Shown piece after piece: positions 16,527-26,576 of a stretch of DNA of 64,000 nucleotides. How positions within the stretch are numbered: the first letter of the stretch is position 1; each line of letters starts with the position of its first letter. The notes beneath the pieces were generated by a model. It was not told the origin of the DNA. It did not search any database and worked only from the letters and a program-made list of their open reading frames with translations. Source of the stretch: Psychrobacter raelei (GTDB taxonomy: Bacteria; Pseudomonadota; Gammaproteobacteria; Pseudomonadales; Moraxellaceae); NCBI RefSeq assembly GCF_022631235.3, contig NZ_CP093310.2:1116001-1180000 (forward strand). The letters are read 5' to 3'. The position numbers were made by a program, and so were the translations under genes.

Positions 16527-19115
16527 ATGAGATTTGATAAATTCACTCAAAAGCTACAAGCAGCGCTCCAACAAGCTCAAAGTCTGGCCATCGGTCGAGA
16601 CCACACCAGTATTGGACCGGTGCATATTATGGCCGCTTTATTAGAAGATGAGTCTAATATTTCGGTGTGTCAGCAAGCCGGTGCCAGTATTCCGGCACTA
16701 AAAAATGGCGTGGCCAAAGCCTTGGACAATCAGGCAGTGATTGCCAATCCAACTGGTGAAGTCAACTTAAGCCCAGATGCGGTGAAAGTGCTTAACTTAG
16801 CTGACCGTCAAGCCCAAAAAGCGGGCGATGATTATATTGCTACCGAATGGTTATTATTGGTGTTAGCGGAACAAGGCGATACCAAAAAACTGTTTAATAC
16901 AGCCGGTGTTACTGCTGAGAAATTAAAAGCGGTTATCGAACAATTGCGGGGAGAGCAGACTGTGGACAATCAAAATGCTGAAGATCAACGTGATGCGTTA
17001 AATAAATATACCATTAACCTAACTGAGCGTGCCGAGCTTGGTAAGCTTGATCCTGTGATTGGCCGAGATGAAGAGATTCGTCGTACCATTCAGGTGTTGT
17101 CACGCCGTACTAAGAATAACCCAGTACTTATCGGTGAGCCTGGTGTGGGTAAAACCGCTATTGTTGAGGGTTTGGCTCAAAAAATCGTTAATGGCGATGT
17201 GCCAGAGGGTCTGCGCCGTAAAGAGGTGTTATCGTTAGACTTAGGTGCCCTAATTGCTGGTGCAAAATATCGCGGTGAGTTTGAGGAGCGTCTAAAAAGC
17301 GTGCTCAATGATTTGGCCAAGCAAGAAGGCAATGTCATCTTATTTATCGATGAGCTACACACGATGGTGGGCGCAGGTAAGTCGGATGGGGCGATGGATG
17401 CTGGCAACATGTTAAAGCCTGCTTTAGCACGTGGTGAGCTACACTGTGTGGGTGCAACAACGCTGGATGAATACCGTCAGTATATTGAAAAAGATGCTGC
17501 CCTTGAGCGCCGTTTCCAAAAAGTATTGGTCGATGAGCCAACAGTCGAGGACACCATTGCCATCTTGCGTGGGCTAAAAGAGCGCTATGAGCTGCACCAC
17601 GGGGTAGATATCCAAGACAGCGCTATTATTGCTGCGGCGCGCATGAGTCATCGTTATATCACCGACCGTAAGCTGCCTGATAAAGCCATTGACCTGGTGG
17701 ATGAGGCCGCAAGCCGTCTGCGTATGGAGATGGACAGCAAGCCTGAAGCCTTAGGTAAGCTTGACAGCCGCTTAATTCAGCTAAAAATGCAGCGTGAAGT
17801 CTTAAAAAATGAAGAAGATGCTGGCGCTCAAGCAGAACGTAAGGTATTAGATGAGCAGATTGAAGAGCTTGAAAAAGAGTATGCTGATCTTAACGAGATT
17901 TGGCAGGCAGAAAAAGCGCTGGTCAAAGGCAGTCAGCAGCTAAAAGACGAGCTGGATAAAGCGCGTATTGCTTATGACAAAGCCAGCCGTGAGGGTGACT
18001 ATGAGACCATGAGTAAGCTGCAGTATGAGACCATTCCGCAGTTAGAAAAACGCATTACCGAGTCTGACTTAGCTGAGCAAAAAGAGCAGACGGGTGAAGG
18101 CAATGGTATCAAGCTGCTGCGCAATAAGGTAACCGATAACGAAATTGCTGAAGTGGTGGCGGCGGCTACCGGTATTCCGGTCAACAGAATGCTACAAGGT
18201 GAGCGTGAGAAAATGCTGACGATGGAGGAGCGCTTGCATGAGCGAGTCGTCGGTCAAGATGAAGCGGTGCAGTCAGTGGCCAATGCGGTGCGTCGTAGCC
18301 GTGCAGGTCTATCAGACCCCAACCGTCCATCAGGCTCTTTCTTATTCTTAGGCCCAACCGGTGTGGGTAAAACTGAGCTGACCAAATCACTGGCCAACTT
18401 CTTGTTCGATAGTGAGGATGCGATGGTGCGTATCGACATGAGTGAATTCATGGAGAAGCACAGTGTCAGCCGCTTAGTCGGTGCGCCTCCTGGCTATGTG
18501 GGCTATGAAGAGGGCGGTGTATTGACCGAAGCGGTTCGCCGTAAGCCTTATAGCGTTATCTTGTTCGATGAGGTAGAAAAAGCGCATCCTGATGTGTTTA
18601 ACATTCTACTTCAGGTGCTTGATGATGGCCGTTTAACAGATTCACAGGGGCGAGTGGTGGATTTCAAAAACACAGTCATTATCATGACCAGTAACTTAGG
18701 CTCGCACAAAATCCAAGAGATGGCCGGTGATGATTATGAAGAAATCAAAGCATCAGTCATGGAGTCTGTCGGTCAGCATTTCCGCCCTGAGTTTGTGAAC
18801 CGTATCGATGAGATTGTGGTTTTCCATCCACTTGGTATGTCACAGATGGCCGGTATTGCCGACATCCAACTGGATCGTTTACGCAGCCGCTTAAAAGAGC
18901 GTGAGATGGACATCAAGCTGTCTGCTGATGCGATGCATATGCTGGTGGCTGTGGGTTATGACCCTGTGTATGGCGCACGTCCGCTAAAACGTGCTATCCA
19001 GCAGCAGATCGAAAACCCCTTGTCATTAAAGCTGTTGTCGGGTGAATTTGTCGCCGGTGATACCATTCAAGTGGATGTGGATGACGAAGATAACCTGGTT
19101 TTCACCAAAGCCTAA
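16527..19115 (+). CDS. clpB: ATP-dependent disaggregase ClpB
   Basis: Hexameric AAA+ chaperone that threads aggregated proteins through its pore together with DnaK. The 862-residue order is standard: Clp-N domain (about 1-145), AAA-1 with Walker A GEPGVGKT (203-210), the coiled-coil middle domain (about 405-525) that distinguishes ClpB from ClpA/ClpC, AAA-2 with Walker A GPTGVGKT (609-616) and pore motif GYVGYEEGG, then the D2-small domain. AAGGA lies shortly before the ATG. A sigma-32-like promoter is upstream and a strong terminator downstream, so it appears monocistronic. Confidence 0.98.
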   Translation: MRFDKFTQKLQAALQQAQSLAIGRDHTSIGPVHIMAALLEDESNISVCQQAGASIPALKNGVAKALDNQAVIANPTGEVNLSPDAVKVLNLADRQAQKAGDDYIATEWLLLVLAEQGDTKKLFNTAGVTAEKLKAVIEQLRGEQTVDNQNAEDQRDALNKYTINLTERAELGKLDPVIGRDEEIRRTIQVLSRRTKNNPVLIGEPGVGKTAIVEGLAQKIVNGDVPEGLRRKEVLSLDLGALIAGAKYRGEFEERLKSVLNDLAKQEGNVILFIDELHTMVGAGKSDGAMDAGNMLKPALARGELHCVGATTLDEYRQYIEKDAALERRFQKVLVDEPTVEDTIAILRGLKERYELHHGVDIQDSAIIAAARMSHRYITDRKLPDKAIDLVDEAASRLRMEMDSKPEALGKLDSRLIQLKMQREVLKNEEDAGAQAERKVLDEQIEELEKEYADLNEIWQAEKALVKGSQQLKDELDKARIAYDKASREGDYETMSKLQYETIPQLEKRITESDLAEQKEQTGEGNGIKLLRNKVTDNEIAEVVAAATGIPVNRMLQGEREKMLTMEERLHERVVGQDEAVQSVANAVRRSRAGLSDPNRPSGSFLFLGPTGVGKTELTKSLANFLFDSEDAMVRIDMSEFMEKHSVSRLVGAPPGYVGYEEGGVLTEAVRRKPYSVILFDEVEKAHPDVFNILLQVLDDGRLTDSQGRVVDFKNTVIIMTSNLGSHKIQEMAGDDYEEIKASVMESVGQHFRPEFVNRIDEIVVFHPLGMSQMAGIADIQLDRLRSRLKEREMDIKLSADAMHMLVAVGYDPVYGARPLKRAIQQQIENPLSLKLLSGEFVAGDTIQVDVDDEDNLVFTKA

Positions 19116-19155
19116 CTGTGCTTAGAGCAGACGGATAGATTTATCACACAGCACA

Positions 19156-19189
19156 CCCCTTATCTACGTAAGTAGGTAAGGGGTTTTTT
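19156..19189 (+). terminator. Intrinsic terminator of clpB
   Basis: A 12-bp stem CCCCTTATCTAC/GTAGGTAAGGGG (one wobble pair) with a short loop, followed by TTTTTT. Confidence 0.9.
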
Positions 19190-19312
19190 ACTTTTAAGCC
19201 ACAAGTCATCATATCAAGGCGGCTTAGAGCAGTGACAGCGGCCAACACGTGGCTTATGATACTTTTGATTTAGTTAATATTATCTTCAAAATAAAAACAG
19301 CAGGAGATGCGC

Positions 19313-19343
19313 AAGCTTAGTTAAAAGTAACTGAGCTTTTTTT
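19313..19343 (+). terminator. Second terminator-like hairpin without an upstream gene
   Basis: Stem AAGCTTAGTTA/TAACTGAGCTT (11 pairs with one wobble), a 4-base loop and a T-run. No gene lies between it and the clpB terminator. Confidence 0.65.
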
Positions 19344-19529
19344 ATGGATAATAAAGAGGCGGCTTACTATTTACTAGGGAGACATGGCTTAGGTTAATCA
19401 ATAGGATTTTCATACTTTGATAAAAAAATCAATTAAAGTTGGTTAATTTATTACAGCAAAGCTGTTGCAAAAATTGCTTATTATTAAGAGGATTGTTAAG
19501 GTGGCTACTTTTTAAAACAAGGTAGATAA

Positions 19530-21158
19530 ATGAGTGAGTTGAAAATTGGTCGATTGGGTCCTTTTCCCAAGGTCAATAAGCCGGTATTTATAGCCTCAGT
19601 TGTATTGATTGTCGGGTTTATCATTTTTGGGGCTCTATTTCCAAAAGTGGCCAATACCGTATTTACACAAGCCCAAAGCTTTATTACCCACAGATTTGGT
19701 TGGTTTTTTATTGTGGTCATGAATGCCGCAGTGGTGATGTGTCTGTATTTAATTTTTAGTAAATATGGCGACATTCGTCTGGGGCATCAGACCGAAGCCC
19801 CGCAGTATAGTTTGCCATCTTGGATTGGCATGTTGTTCTCGGCAGGCATCGGTATTGGTATCATGTACTGGGGTACTGCTGAGCCAGTGTACCATTTTAT
19901 GGCACCACCTTTGGGCGAAAAAGAGACCGTGGAAGCCGCCAAACAGGCGATGAACATCTCATTTTTGCATTATGGTATTCATGCTTGGGCAATTTACGCG
20001 TTTGTGGCGCTGTCTTTGGCCTATTTTCATTTTCGCCGTGGTTTACCACTGGCCATTCGTTCAGCGCTATACCCTATATTAGGTAAGCGCATTTATGGCG
20101 GCTGGGGCCATACGGTAGATACCTTAGCGGTATTTGGTACCATGTTCGGTGTGGTGACAACTTTGGGTCTTGGCGTGTTACAGATTAACTCAGGTCTAGA
20201 GGGCCTATTTAATCTGCCCAACAACATCACCATACAGATTGTGTTGATCGGCTTTATTACCTTACTGGCCTGTGGCTCATTAATGCTAGGCTTGGACAAA
20301 GGTATCAAGCGGTTAAGCGATCTTAATATCTTTTTGACCTTTGTGCTGTTGGCTTTTGCTTTTATATTGGGCCCCAGTCAGTACATTATGGACAGTTTCG
20401 TCGAAAATATTGGTAACTATGTCCAAAACCTAATTCAGTTGGCCTTTTGGAATGAAGCTTACTCTAAGACAGATTGGCAGTCTGCTTGGACCATTTTCTA
20501 TTGGGCTTGGTGGGTAAGTTGGTCACCTTTTGTTGGTGTCTTTATTGCTCGTATTAGCCGTGGCCGCACCATTCGTGAGTTTTTATTGGGCGTGCTATTT
20601 GTGCCAATGGCTATTTTATTCTTCTGGTTCACTACCTTTGGTGGGGTGGCGGTGAATATGGAGCTACTAGGCAACCCAGGCTTTATCGAAGTGGTGCAAA
20701 ATGATTATGGTAATGCCATCTTTAAACTGATGGAGTTCTACCCCTTTACTCAGGCCACCACCATGCTGATTGTGGTGATGATTGTGCTGTGGTTTGTGAC
20801 CTCATCAGACTCTGCAAGCTTCGTGATTGATATGTTAACCTCAGGTGGTGATGCCAATCCTCCTAAGATTCAACGTCTATTTTGGGCAGTGGCTCAAGGA
20901 TTGGTAGCTGCTATTTTGCTGGCAGCGGGTGGATTGGGTGCGTTACAAGCGGCAGCTATTGTGGCAGGCTTTCCATTTGCCGTGGTGATAGTGGTGATGA
21001 TGTACTCCTTAATGCGAGGTTTGAGCCGTGACCGCTTAATCTTATACCGCGCTCATCAGTGGTTTATTACCGAGGAGTCGGCTGAGCACAATACTGCTGA
21101 TGAATTCGTTGATGAAGAGCTTTTGAAAGGCCCTCCTAAGATTATCTCAGGCGATTAA
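19530..21158 (+). CDS. BCCT family betaine/choline/carnitine transporter
   Basis: Sodium- or proton-coupled uptake of choline, glycine betaine or similar compatible solutes across the inner membrane. The 542-residue protein has about 12 membrane helices. It carries the BCCT signature around the unwound helix, SAGIGIGIMYWG (glycines at 106, 108 and 110), and the Trp-rich substrate-site segment FYWAWWVSWSPFVG followed by ARISRGRTIREF, the most conserved family block. The C-terminal cytoplasmic tail is short (about 45 residues), unlike the long osmosensing tail of E. coli BetT. It stands alone with no bet genes nearby, so the exact substrate cannot be read from context. A bidirectional terminator follows. 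Confidence 0.93.
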   Translation: MSELKIGRLGPFPKVNKPVFIASVVLIVGFIIFGALFPKVANTVFTQAQSFITHRFGWFFIVVMNAAVVMCLYLIFSKYGDIRLGHQTEAPQYSLPSWIGMLFSAGIGIGIMYWGTAEPVYHFMAPPLGEKETVEAAKQAMNISFLHYGIHAWAIYAFVALSLAYFHFRRGLPLAIRSALYPILGKRIYGGWGHTVDTLAVFGTMFGVVTTLGLGVLQINSGLEGLFNLPNNITIQIVLIGFITLLACGSLMLGLDKGIKRLSDLNIFLTFVLLAFAFILGPSQYIMDSFVENIGNYVQNLIQLAFWNEAYSKTDWQSAWTIFYWAWWVSWSPFVGVFIARISRGRTIREFLLGVLFVPMAILFFWFTTFGGVAVNMELLGNPGFIEVVQNDYGNAIFKLMEFYPFTQATTMLIVVMIVLWFVTSSDSASFVIDMLTSGGDANPPKIQRLFWAVAQGLVAAILLAAGGLGALQAAAIVAGFPFAVVIVVMMYSLMRGLSRDRLILYRAHQWFITEESAEHNTADEFVDEELLKGPPKIISGD

Positions 21159-21186
21159 CAGCGCATAAGTATAGCGTAGCAAAAAA

Positions 21187-21217
21187 AATAGCCCACAAAA
21201 CGTGGGCTATTTTTTTG
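21187..21217. terminator. Bidirectional terminator between BCCT and DUF3144 genes
   Basis: A 10-bp stem AATAGCCCAC/GTGGGCTATT with a 5-base loop, A-run before and T-run after. It can serve both convergent genes. Confidence 0.9.
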
Positions 21218-21279
21218 TCTGATACCAAAAAGCTGTCTGATAAAAAAAACAGAAAGCGGGTTAACGCCGATAATCTGCT

Positions 21280-21612
21280 CTATTTTTGCGCTGAGCCGGT
21301 TTGTACATATTTATCGAAGTTCTCAGCATAGTCATCTAAGTTGTCACTGAGCATTTGGCGATACTGCTTGGTATAAAACTCGATAATCTCTTGTTTTTCT
21401 TTAGCCAAATCACTGCCTTTAACGAAGCCGATTGAAGCCACAGAAGAGCTATAGCGAGCTGCAGCATACAACAAAGAGGCGCCTACTTGACCTGAGTGTG
21501 ATTCTGGACCTAATTGGCTGTTGGCCAATTCAATGATGGCATCAGCACGTTTGTAAAAGGCTTCGATGTCTTTTGACAACTCAGGGGTTTGGGTGGTGTT
21601 ATTGTCGGTCAT
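21280..21612 (-). CDS. DUF3144 family protein
   Basis: A 110-residue soluble, acidic, helical protein of unknown function. It matches the DUF3144 pattern: an initial polar stretch, FYKRADAIIELAN, then GASLLYAAARYSS and a C-terminal block FYTKQYRQMLSDNLDDYAENFDKY. No signal peptide or membrane helix is present. It is the last gene of a minus-strand run below metK, separated from metK by 74 bases. No catalytic motif is visible, so I give no biochemical role. Confidence 0.8.
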   Translation of the reverse strand: MTDNNTTQTPELSKDIEAFYKRADAIIELANSQLGPESHSGQVGASLLYAAARYSSSVASIGFVKGSDLAKEKQEIIEFYTKQYRQMLSDNLDDYAENFDKYVQTGSAQK

Positions 21613-21686
21613 AATAGATTCAACTTATTTACTTTAAAATTTAGAGCCGTTGTTTATTCTTTATAGCGCTTACTATGAGATATTGG

Positions 21687-22853
21687 CTAAATATTGGCAT
21701 CTGCTCTTAGGATTTCGGCTTTATCGGTTTTTTCCCAAGTAAAGGCAGTCTCAGAGCCTGGGCGACCGAAGTGACCATAAGTGGCCGTCTGTTGGTACAT
21801 AGGCTGTAGCAGATTTAACATGTGGGTAATACCATAAGGGCGCAAGTCAAAGTGGGTGCGGATAAGCTCAATGATCACCTCAGCGCTAACTTTGGCTGTC
21901 CCAAAAGTATTGACCGAAATGGAGGTAGGCTCAGCCACACCAATGGCGTAACTGATCTGAACTTCACAGCGCTCAGCCAGACCTGCGGCCACGATATTTT
22001 TGGCCACATAACGACCCGCATAAGCCGCACTACGGTCCACTTTTGATGGGTCTTTACCACTAAAGGCACCGCCACCATGACGCGCCATACCGCCGTAAGT
22101 GTCTACAATAATTTTACGACCTGTTAGACCGGCGTCGCCTACAGGGCCACCGATGACGAATTTACCGGTGGGGTTAATGTGATAGCGAGTACCGGCATGT
22201 AATAAGTCAGCAGGCAACACGTGCTTGATGATGTTTTCCATCACAGCTTCTTGTAAATCAGCTTGTGAGATGTCTGGATCATGCTGAGTCGACAGTACCA
22301 CTGCGTCAATGGCTGATGGGGTACCGTTGGTGTATTTTAAAGTGACCTGAGCTTTGGCATCTGGACGCAGCCATTTTAGCTCACCTGAGCGGCGCAGCTC
22401 TGATTGACGCTCCATCAAGCGGTGTGCAAATTCGATAGGCGCTGGCATTAATACTTCAGTTTCGTTACTGGCATAACCAAACATTAAGCCCTGATCGCCT
22501 GCACCTTGGTCTTCTGGATTCATGCGGTCAACGCCCTGAGCGATTTCAGGAGACTGTTTGCCAATCATGTTTATAACGGCACAGGTTTCACCATCAAAGC
22601 CTAGGTCTGAATGGTTGTAACCGATACTGTTGACCGTATCACGGACGATACGCTCGATATCGATATTGGCGGTGGTTGAGATTTCGCCCGCTAAAACCAC
22701 TGCCCCCGTTTTTACTAAGGTTTCACAGGCCACACGGGCGTGTAAATCTTCACGCATAATAGCATCAAGCAACGCATCTGATATTTGATCTGCCATTTTA
22801 TCTGGATGGCCTTCACTTACAGATTCTGAGGTAAAAAGTTGATAGTCATGCAT
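21687..22853 (-). CDS. metK: S-adenosylmethionine synthetase
   Basis: Makes SAM from methionine and ATP. The 388-residue protein carries the family signatures: [18 protein letters not shown] at the N-terminus (the conserved His binds the triphosphate), the flexible active-site loop region near 100 ([17 protein letters not shown]), and [19 protein letters not shown] in the C-terminal half with phosphate-binding lysines. The family length is about 385 residues. No MetJ box or SAM riboswitch is recognisable in the 263 bases upstream. The start codon lacks a strong Shine-Dalgarno. Confidence 0.98.
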   Translation of the reverse strand: MHDYQLFTSESVSEGHPDKMADQISDALLDAIMREDLHARVACETLVKTGAVVLAGEISTTANIDIERIVRDTVNSIGYNHSDLGFDGETCAVINMIGKQSPEIAQGVDRMNPEDQGAGDQGLMFGYASNETEVLMPAPIEFAHRLMERQSELRRSGELKWLRPDAKAQVTLKYTNGTPSAIDAVVLSTQHDPDISQADLQEAVMENIIKHVLPADLLHAGTRYHINPTGKFVIGGPVGDAGLTGRKIIVDTYGGMARHGGGAFSGKDPSKVDRSAAYAGRYVAKNIVAAGLAERCEVQISYAIGVAEPTSISVNTFGTAKVSAEVIIELIRTHFDLRPYGITHMLNLLQPMYQQTATYGHFGRPGSETAFTWEKTDKAEILRADANI

Positions 22854-23116
22854 AATGAGGGAGTCACTTATAGTCAGGGCTTGTGTTCAGGAACTTGCGA
22901 TTTTCATCCGATAGAGTTTTAAAAAACATACGACAGAGCTTTAAAAAAGGCCAAGACGATAATCGATAAAATCTGACAAGACAAACGTAGAATTTAAAAT
23001 AGCATATTTTACCTTGAAGTTGGCCAAAACTCTAGTGACTTGGCCACTATTCATCGGTCGAAAACGGCTTAGTTAGTTTTAGCATAAGTCAAAGCACAAA
23101 AATGAGCCCAAAAACA

Positions 23117-23812
23117 TCACATCTCAGCAAATAGTTGTTTGTCTTTGAACATACACTCTGTATAAACAGGGCAAGCGCCGCATTTTGGAGTGCGTGCTTG
23201 ACAGGTGTAACGGCCGTGCAAAATCAAATAATGATGGGCATCGAGTATAAAATCATCAGGGACACGTTCAATCAGCTTATGTTCGACTGCCAGAACCGTT
23301 TTGCCAGTGGCAAGTCCTGTGCGATTGCTGACTCGAAAGATATGGGTATCGACTGCCATTGTGGGCTGGCCGAAGGCGGTATTTAATACCACGTTGGCGG
23401 TTTTTCGGCCGACACCTGCCAGCGCCTCTAAGTCTTTGCGGTTATCAGGCACCACGCTGTTGTGTTTATCGACTAAGTCTTTACAGGCCTTAATCACATT
23501 TTTGGCTTTTGAATTATACAGGCCAATGGTTTTGATGTACTGTTTCAAGCCCTCTTCACCCAGCGCATAGATTGCCTCGGGGGTATTGGCCACTGCAAAC
23601 AGCTTGCGGGTGGCAATATTGACACTGACATCGGTAGCTTGCGCCGATAAGATAACCGCGATAAGCAGCTCAAAGTTACTGCTGTATTCAAGCTCTGTGA
23701 CCGGCTCATCGATGGCTGCGGCCAATTTCTCAAAAAAAGGGCGTACATCGCGATTGGGTAGGCGTCTTGATGGTGGGGTATCGGCTGTTTTGTGTTTAAC
23801 CACTTTACTCAT
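23117..23812 (-). CDS. nth: Endonuclease III (DNA glycosylase/AP lyase)
   Basis: Base-excision repair enzyme that removes oxidised pyrimidines. HhH-GPD fold: the helix-hairpin-helix LAGVGRKTA contains catalytic Lys137, followed by catalytic Asp155 in AVDTHIFRV. The [4Fe-4S] cluster cysteines at 204, 211, 214 and 220 have the canonical C-x6-C-x2-C-x5-C spacing. The 231 residues include an N-terminal polar leader of about 20 residues beyond E. coli Nth (211). It lies 29 bases after rnfB on the same strand; nth closes the rsx/rnf operon in E. coli, so this is a reduced version of that arrangement. Confidence 0.97.
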   Translation of the reverse strand: MSKVVKHKTADTPPSRRLPNRDVRPFFEKLAAAIDEPVTELEYSSNFELLIAVILSAQATDVSVNIATRKLFAVANTPEAIYALGEEGLKQYIKTIGLYNSKAKNVIKACKDLVDKHNSVVPDNRKDLEALAGVGRKTANVVLNTAFGQPTMAVDTHIFRVSNRTGLATGKTVLAVEHKLIERVPDDFILDAHHYLILHGRYTCQARTPKCGACPVYTECMFKDKQLFAEM

Positions 23813-23841
23813 AACTCTACACTCATAAAATAGCTTGGCAA

Positions 23842-24669
23842 TTAACCGGCAATAAGCATCAACTGCTGTTTGAGCGCATCAAGCTCAGCTTGCTTGGTAG
23901 CATTGGCACGCACGCTAAGCTGCTTTTCAAGCTTTTTGATTTTGGTGCGTAGTTTGGCTGCAGCAATGGTGGCTTTGGCCTGATCTTCGTCAATGTCGAG
24001 GCTTTGATGCGAGGCATTACCAATCATGGTCTCTACCATACTAGTCACCGGCTTGGCATGGGTATTGTCTGTCATCTGCTGCGCCACACGGTTTAGGTGA
24101 GTGTGATAGCGTTGTCTTAAATGCGCCTGCTCTTTGGCTCTATACTCCGGCGTTTCAAGCGCTATATCACGTGGCAGCTCCACCAGGTCAATACAGTCAA
24201 CTGGACAGGGCGCTAGGCACAGCTCGCAGCCTGTACATAGGTCGGTAAAGATGGTGTGCATGTGCTTGCCGGTGCCAATGATGGCATCCACTGGGCATGC
24301 CGGAATACACTTGGTACAGCCGATGCAGTCATCTTCACGGATAATGGCACGCACTTCAGTAGGGCGGCCGGTATGAGCATCCACAGGCCATTGTGACTGA
24401 CGCACAGGCAGCGACTCACGGCCTAAAATATCAGCTATATCATTACTGACAGGCTGACCGCCGGGTACACACTTATTATGCGCTTCATCATCAACCACTA
24501 TGGCCACTGCATAAGGCAGGCAGCCGTCAGGATGATCACACAGCCCGCACTGAGTCTGAGGTAAGATGGCATCTACAGCAGCAATGCGCTCACGCTGTTG
24601 TGCAGGCAGGCTCTCAAGCCCTAAGCGATTAAATAAGATGGGAAGGGCGTTTAATCGATCAGTGCTCAC
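23842..24669 (-). CDS. rnfB: RnfB/RsxB-like ferredoxin protein (stand-alone)
   Basis: Iron-sulfur subunit of the Rnf/Rsx electron-transport family. The product has an N-terminal Fe-S motif with cysteines at 41, 44, 50 and 67 (CGLCDHPDGC ... NKCVPGG, the RnfB signature). Two ferredoxin-type [4Fe-4S] sites follow, with cysteines 115/118/121/125 and 145/148/151/155. The N-terminal membrane anchor of E. coli RnfB is missing; the protein begins directly with the Fe-S part. The C-terminal 100 residues are helical, rich in Lys and Ala, and not part of the classical domain. The start is GTG with GAGGT 4 bases upstream. None of rnfA, C, D, G or E is nearby, so its electron partners are unknown. Confidence 0.88.
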   Translation of the reverse strand: MSTDRLNALPILFNRLGLESLPAQQRERIAAVDAILPQTQCGLCDHPDGCLPYAVAIVVDDEAHNKCVPGGQPVSNDIADILGRESLPVRQSQWPVDAHTGRPTEVRAIIREDDCIGCTKCIPACPVDAIIGTGKHMHTIFTDLCTGCELCLAPCPVDCIDLVELPRDIALETPEYRAKEQAHLRQRYHTHLNRVAQQMTDNTHAKPVTSMVETMIGNASHQSLDIDEDQAKATIAAAKLRTKIKKLEKQLSVRANATKQAELDALKQQLMLIAG

Positions 24670-24710
24670 AAGTACCTCAAAATAAGTTGAATAAAATGAA
24701 AACAGGCCGT

Positions 24711-26468
24711 TTACGCCGCCAACACTTTGGCCAAACTGCTATTGGCCACCTGCATGGCATATTGGCCGATAGGGTAGTTTTGCTGGCGTGCGCTAAGCTG
24801 ATGGTCAATGGCCAATAACACAGTGGCAAGGTTGGCAAACGTATCATACGTCTGCTCCTGTTTTTTAGGGTGCTTATTATCATCAATATATAAGCTTTCA
24901 TCAAGCTGTAGTCGCAAGCGGTTAATCATATTGGCCGCATCGCTTAATGCCAAAAATTGTAGCGCACCGGCGAGTTGTTTGAGCGTCGCTGGGATCTGTT
25001 GTAGTAAGCTTTGAGGCTGCACAGATGCATCGGTATTAGAGGCGTATAAACTATCAAGATACTCACCAATTGCTTGCTCAAGCTGGCGAATAACACGGCG
25101 GCTTTGCTTAATGAGCTGTTGATAGGCGGTATCTAGCTGATAAATTGAAATATTAGCATTATTAATGCGTTGCATGGCGGCACCAGGGATATGTGCTTTG
25201 GATAAGCCTATAGCAGCATTCTCGGCAACCATCAGCTGAGACAGCAATATATCAAGCTGCTCATCATTTGGGAGATGCCATTTACCAATCTCATGAATGC
25301 TATTTTGTAAGCTCTGGGCGGCTTTTGGTAAGTTTAACAGCTGGAAGATTGAGGCCAGCTGAGCCAACTTATCTGTCGCGCTATGAAACTTAGGCACGAC
25401 TGACTGCTCTGAACCCTCAGCAGATAAAGATACATTAATTTGGGCATCGATATCGGCTTTGATGTCATTGATTTGCTGCTGAATCAAAGTATGTATGGTG
25501 CCGGTAATTTTTTGATCGGGCCCATGCAAAAACTGCTTAAACTGTTTTAATTGCGAGTCACTTAATTTATTGGCAGTGACTTGCTGTCTTAAGCGGCCGG
25601 CAAGCTCACCAGGTTGCAAGCAGGCAAAACTGACAAGCTCAGCGAAGCGGCGATTATCGGTTGGCAAGTCGGTATTAAACTGCTGATCAATAAAGATAAA
25701 CAGCCGCTTTTGTGCTGGCTGCAGCGGTAATAGTTCTGCCAAATGCTGGGTAGCCACTTGAGCGGCTCGCCAAAATAGGCTGTCTGATTGATCCGCAATA
25801 ACTGTGCAGGCTTGATGCATGGCGCTAATCTTGTCTGGTTCAGAGTCGGTCAATTTTGAGGTTTTGGCACTCAATACAACCGCAAGGCCTGCGCGATAAG
25901 CAGTGGTAAGTAGCTCATGATTGAGCCCTAACTTAGCCACCGGCTGAAAGTTTTGGGCAGGATTGGCTAAGATTATATGTTGATAACCGCTTAGGCCTTC
26001 TACACTGACAGCCGTCTCGCTAATTAGGCTGTGTCCTAATAAGCCATTAATTTTATTGATAATAGGCAATAGTAATGAGGGTTCTAGTGTCTCTTGAAGT
26101 AGCACAAACTCCACATAACGGGCCTGAATCATAATCGCTTCTAACAGACTTAAAATCAGCGCTTTTTTGCTATTATCACCGTGATCATAAAGGTGCTTAA
26201 ACCCTGCTGATAATGCGTGTGCCAACTCACTACTGCCATAAAGTGAGATTAACTTAAACACTGAGCCTAACTGCGCCAGCATCGCCGCTGAGTCCAAAAG
26301 CAGTGGGGCCTGCGCTTTATCATTATAAAACTCACTTAGATGCTTTTCGCAATTATCTAAGATCATTTGGATTTCTGGGCGCAGCAGATAAAGCGCTGAT
26401 AAATCAAAGTTTGTGATACTAATGGCTTGTGGTGGCGCTAAGCGCTGTGATGAGGCTGATGAGATCAT
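24711..26468 (-). CDS. fimL: FimL-like protein (relative of the ChpA N-terminal region)
   Basis: A long, almost entirely helical cytosolic protein with no membrane segments. The general build (about 585 residues, Hpt-like helical bundles such as SELAHALSAGFKHLYD near 85-100 and a Leu/Gln-rich second half) resembles FimL of Pseudomonas. FimL derives from the N-terminal part of the type IV pilus chemosensory kinase ChpA and affects twitching and cAMP signalling. I recognise it by overall pattern rather than a sharp motif, hence moderate confidence. The frame opens at a TTG at 26480, but an ATG at 26468 is the likelier start. It lies between dnaQ and rnfB on the same strand; no pilus gene is in the window. 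Confidence 0.55.
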   Translation of the reverse strand: MISSASSQRLAPPQAISITNFDLSALYLLRPEIQMILDNCEKHLSEFYNDKAQAPLLLDSAAMLAQLGSVFKLISLYGSSELAHALSAGFKHLYDHGDNSKKALILSLLEAIMIQARYVEFVLLQETLEPSLLLPIINKINGLLGHSLISETAVSVEGLSGYQHIILANPAQNFQPVAKLGLNHELLTTAYRAGLAVVLSAKTSKLTDSEPDKISAMHQACTVIADQSDSLFWRAAQVATQHLAELLPLQPAQKRLFIFIDQQFNTDLPTDNRRFAELVSFACLQPGELAGRLRQQVTANKLSDSQLKQFKQFLHGPDQKITGTIHTLIQQQINDIKADIDAQINVSLSAEGSEQSVVPKFHSATDKLAQLASIFQLLNLPKAAQSLQNSIHEIGKWHLPNDEQLDILLSQLMVAENAAIGLSKAHIPGAAMQRINNANISIYQLDTAYQQLIKQSRRVIRQLEQAIGEYLDSLYASNTDASVQPQSLLQQIPATLKQLAGALQFLALSDAANMINRLRLQLDESLYIDDNKHPKKQEQTYDTFANLATVLLAIDHQLSARQQNYPIGQYAMQVANSSLAKVLAA

Positions 26469-26576
26469 AGAGGTTACCAAGTAATAAATAAATCCATATA
26501 GCTACTTATGGCGCGAGTATGTCCTTATTGCGTGTTTATCACTGTAGTACAAACTTAGCTATCAATCAATCACAGC

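Larger units (their letters stand above)
19116..19529 (+). other. Intergenic region between clpB and the BCCT gene, with two terminators
   Basis: A 414-base gap. The first hairpin (19156-19189) ends clpB. A second complete terminator-like hairpin (19313-19343) lies about 125 bases later with no gene between, so a short non-coding transcript is possible. The remaining part up to the BCCT gene is AT-rich and presumably carries its promoter. No osmoregulatory motif is recognised. Confidence 0.5.

Noticed and set aside
22854..23116. Possible SAM riboswitch or MetJ site upstream of metK
   Set aside because: No conserved riboswitch core, no anti-terminator hairpin pair and no AGACGTCT-type box found.
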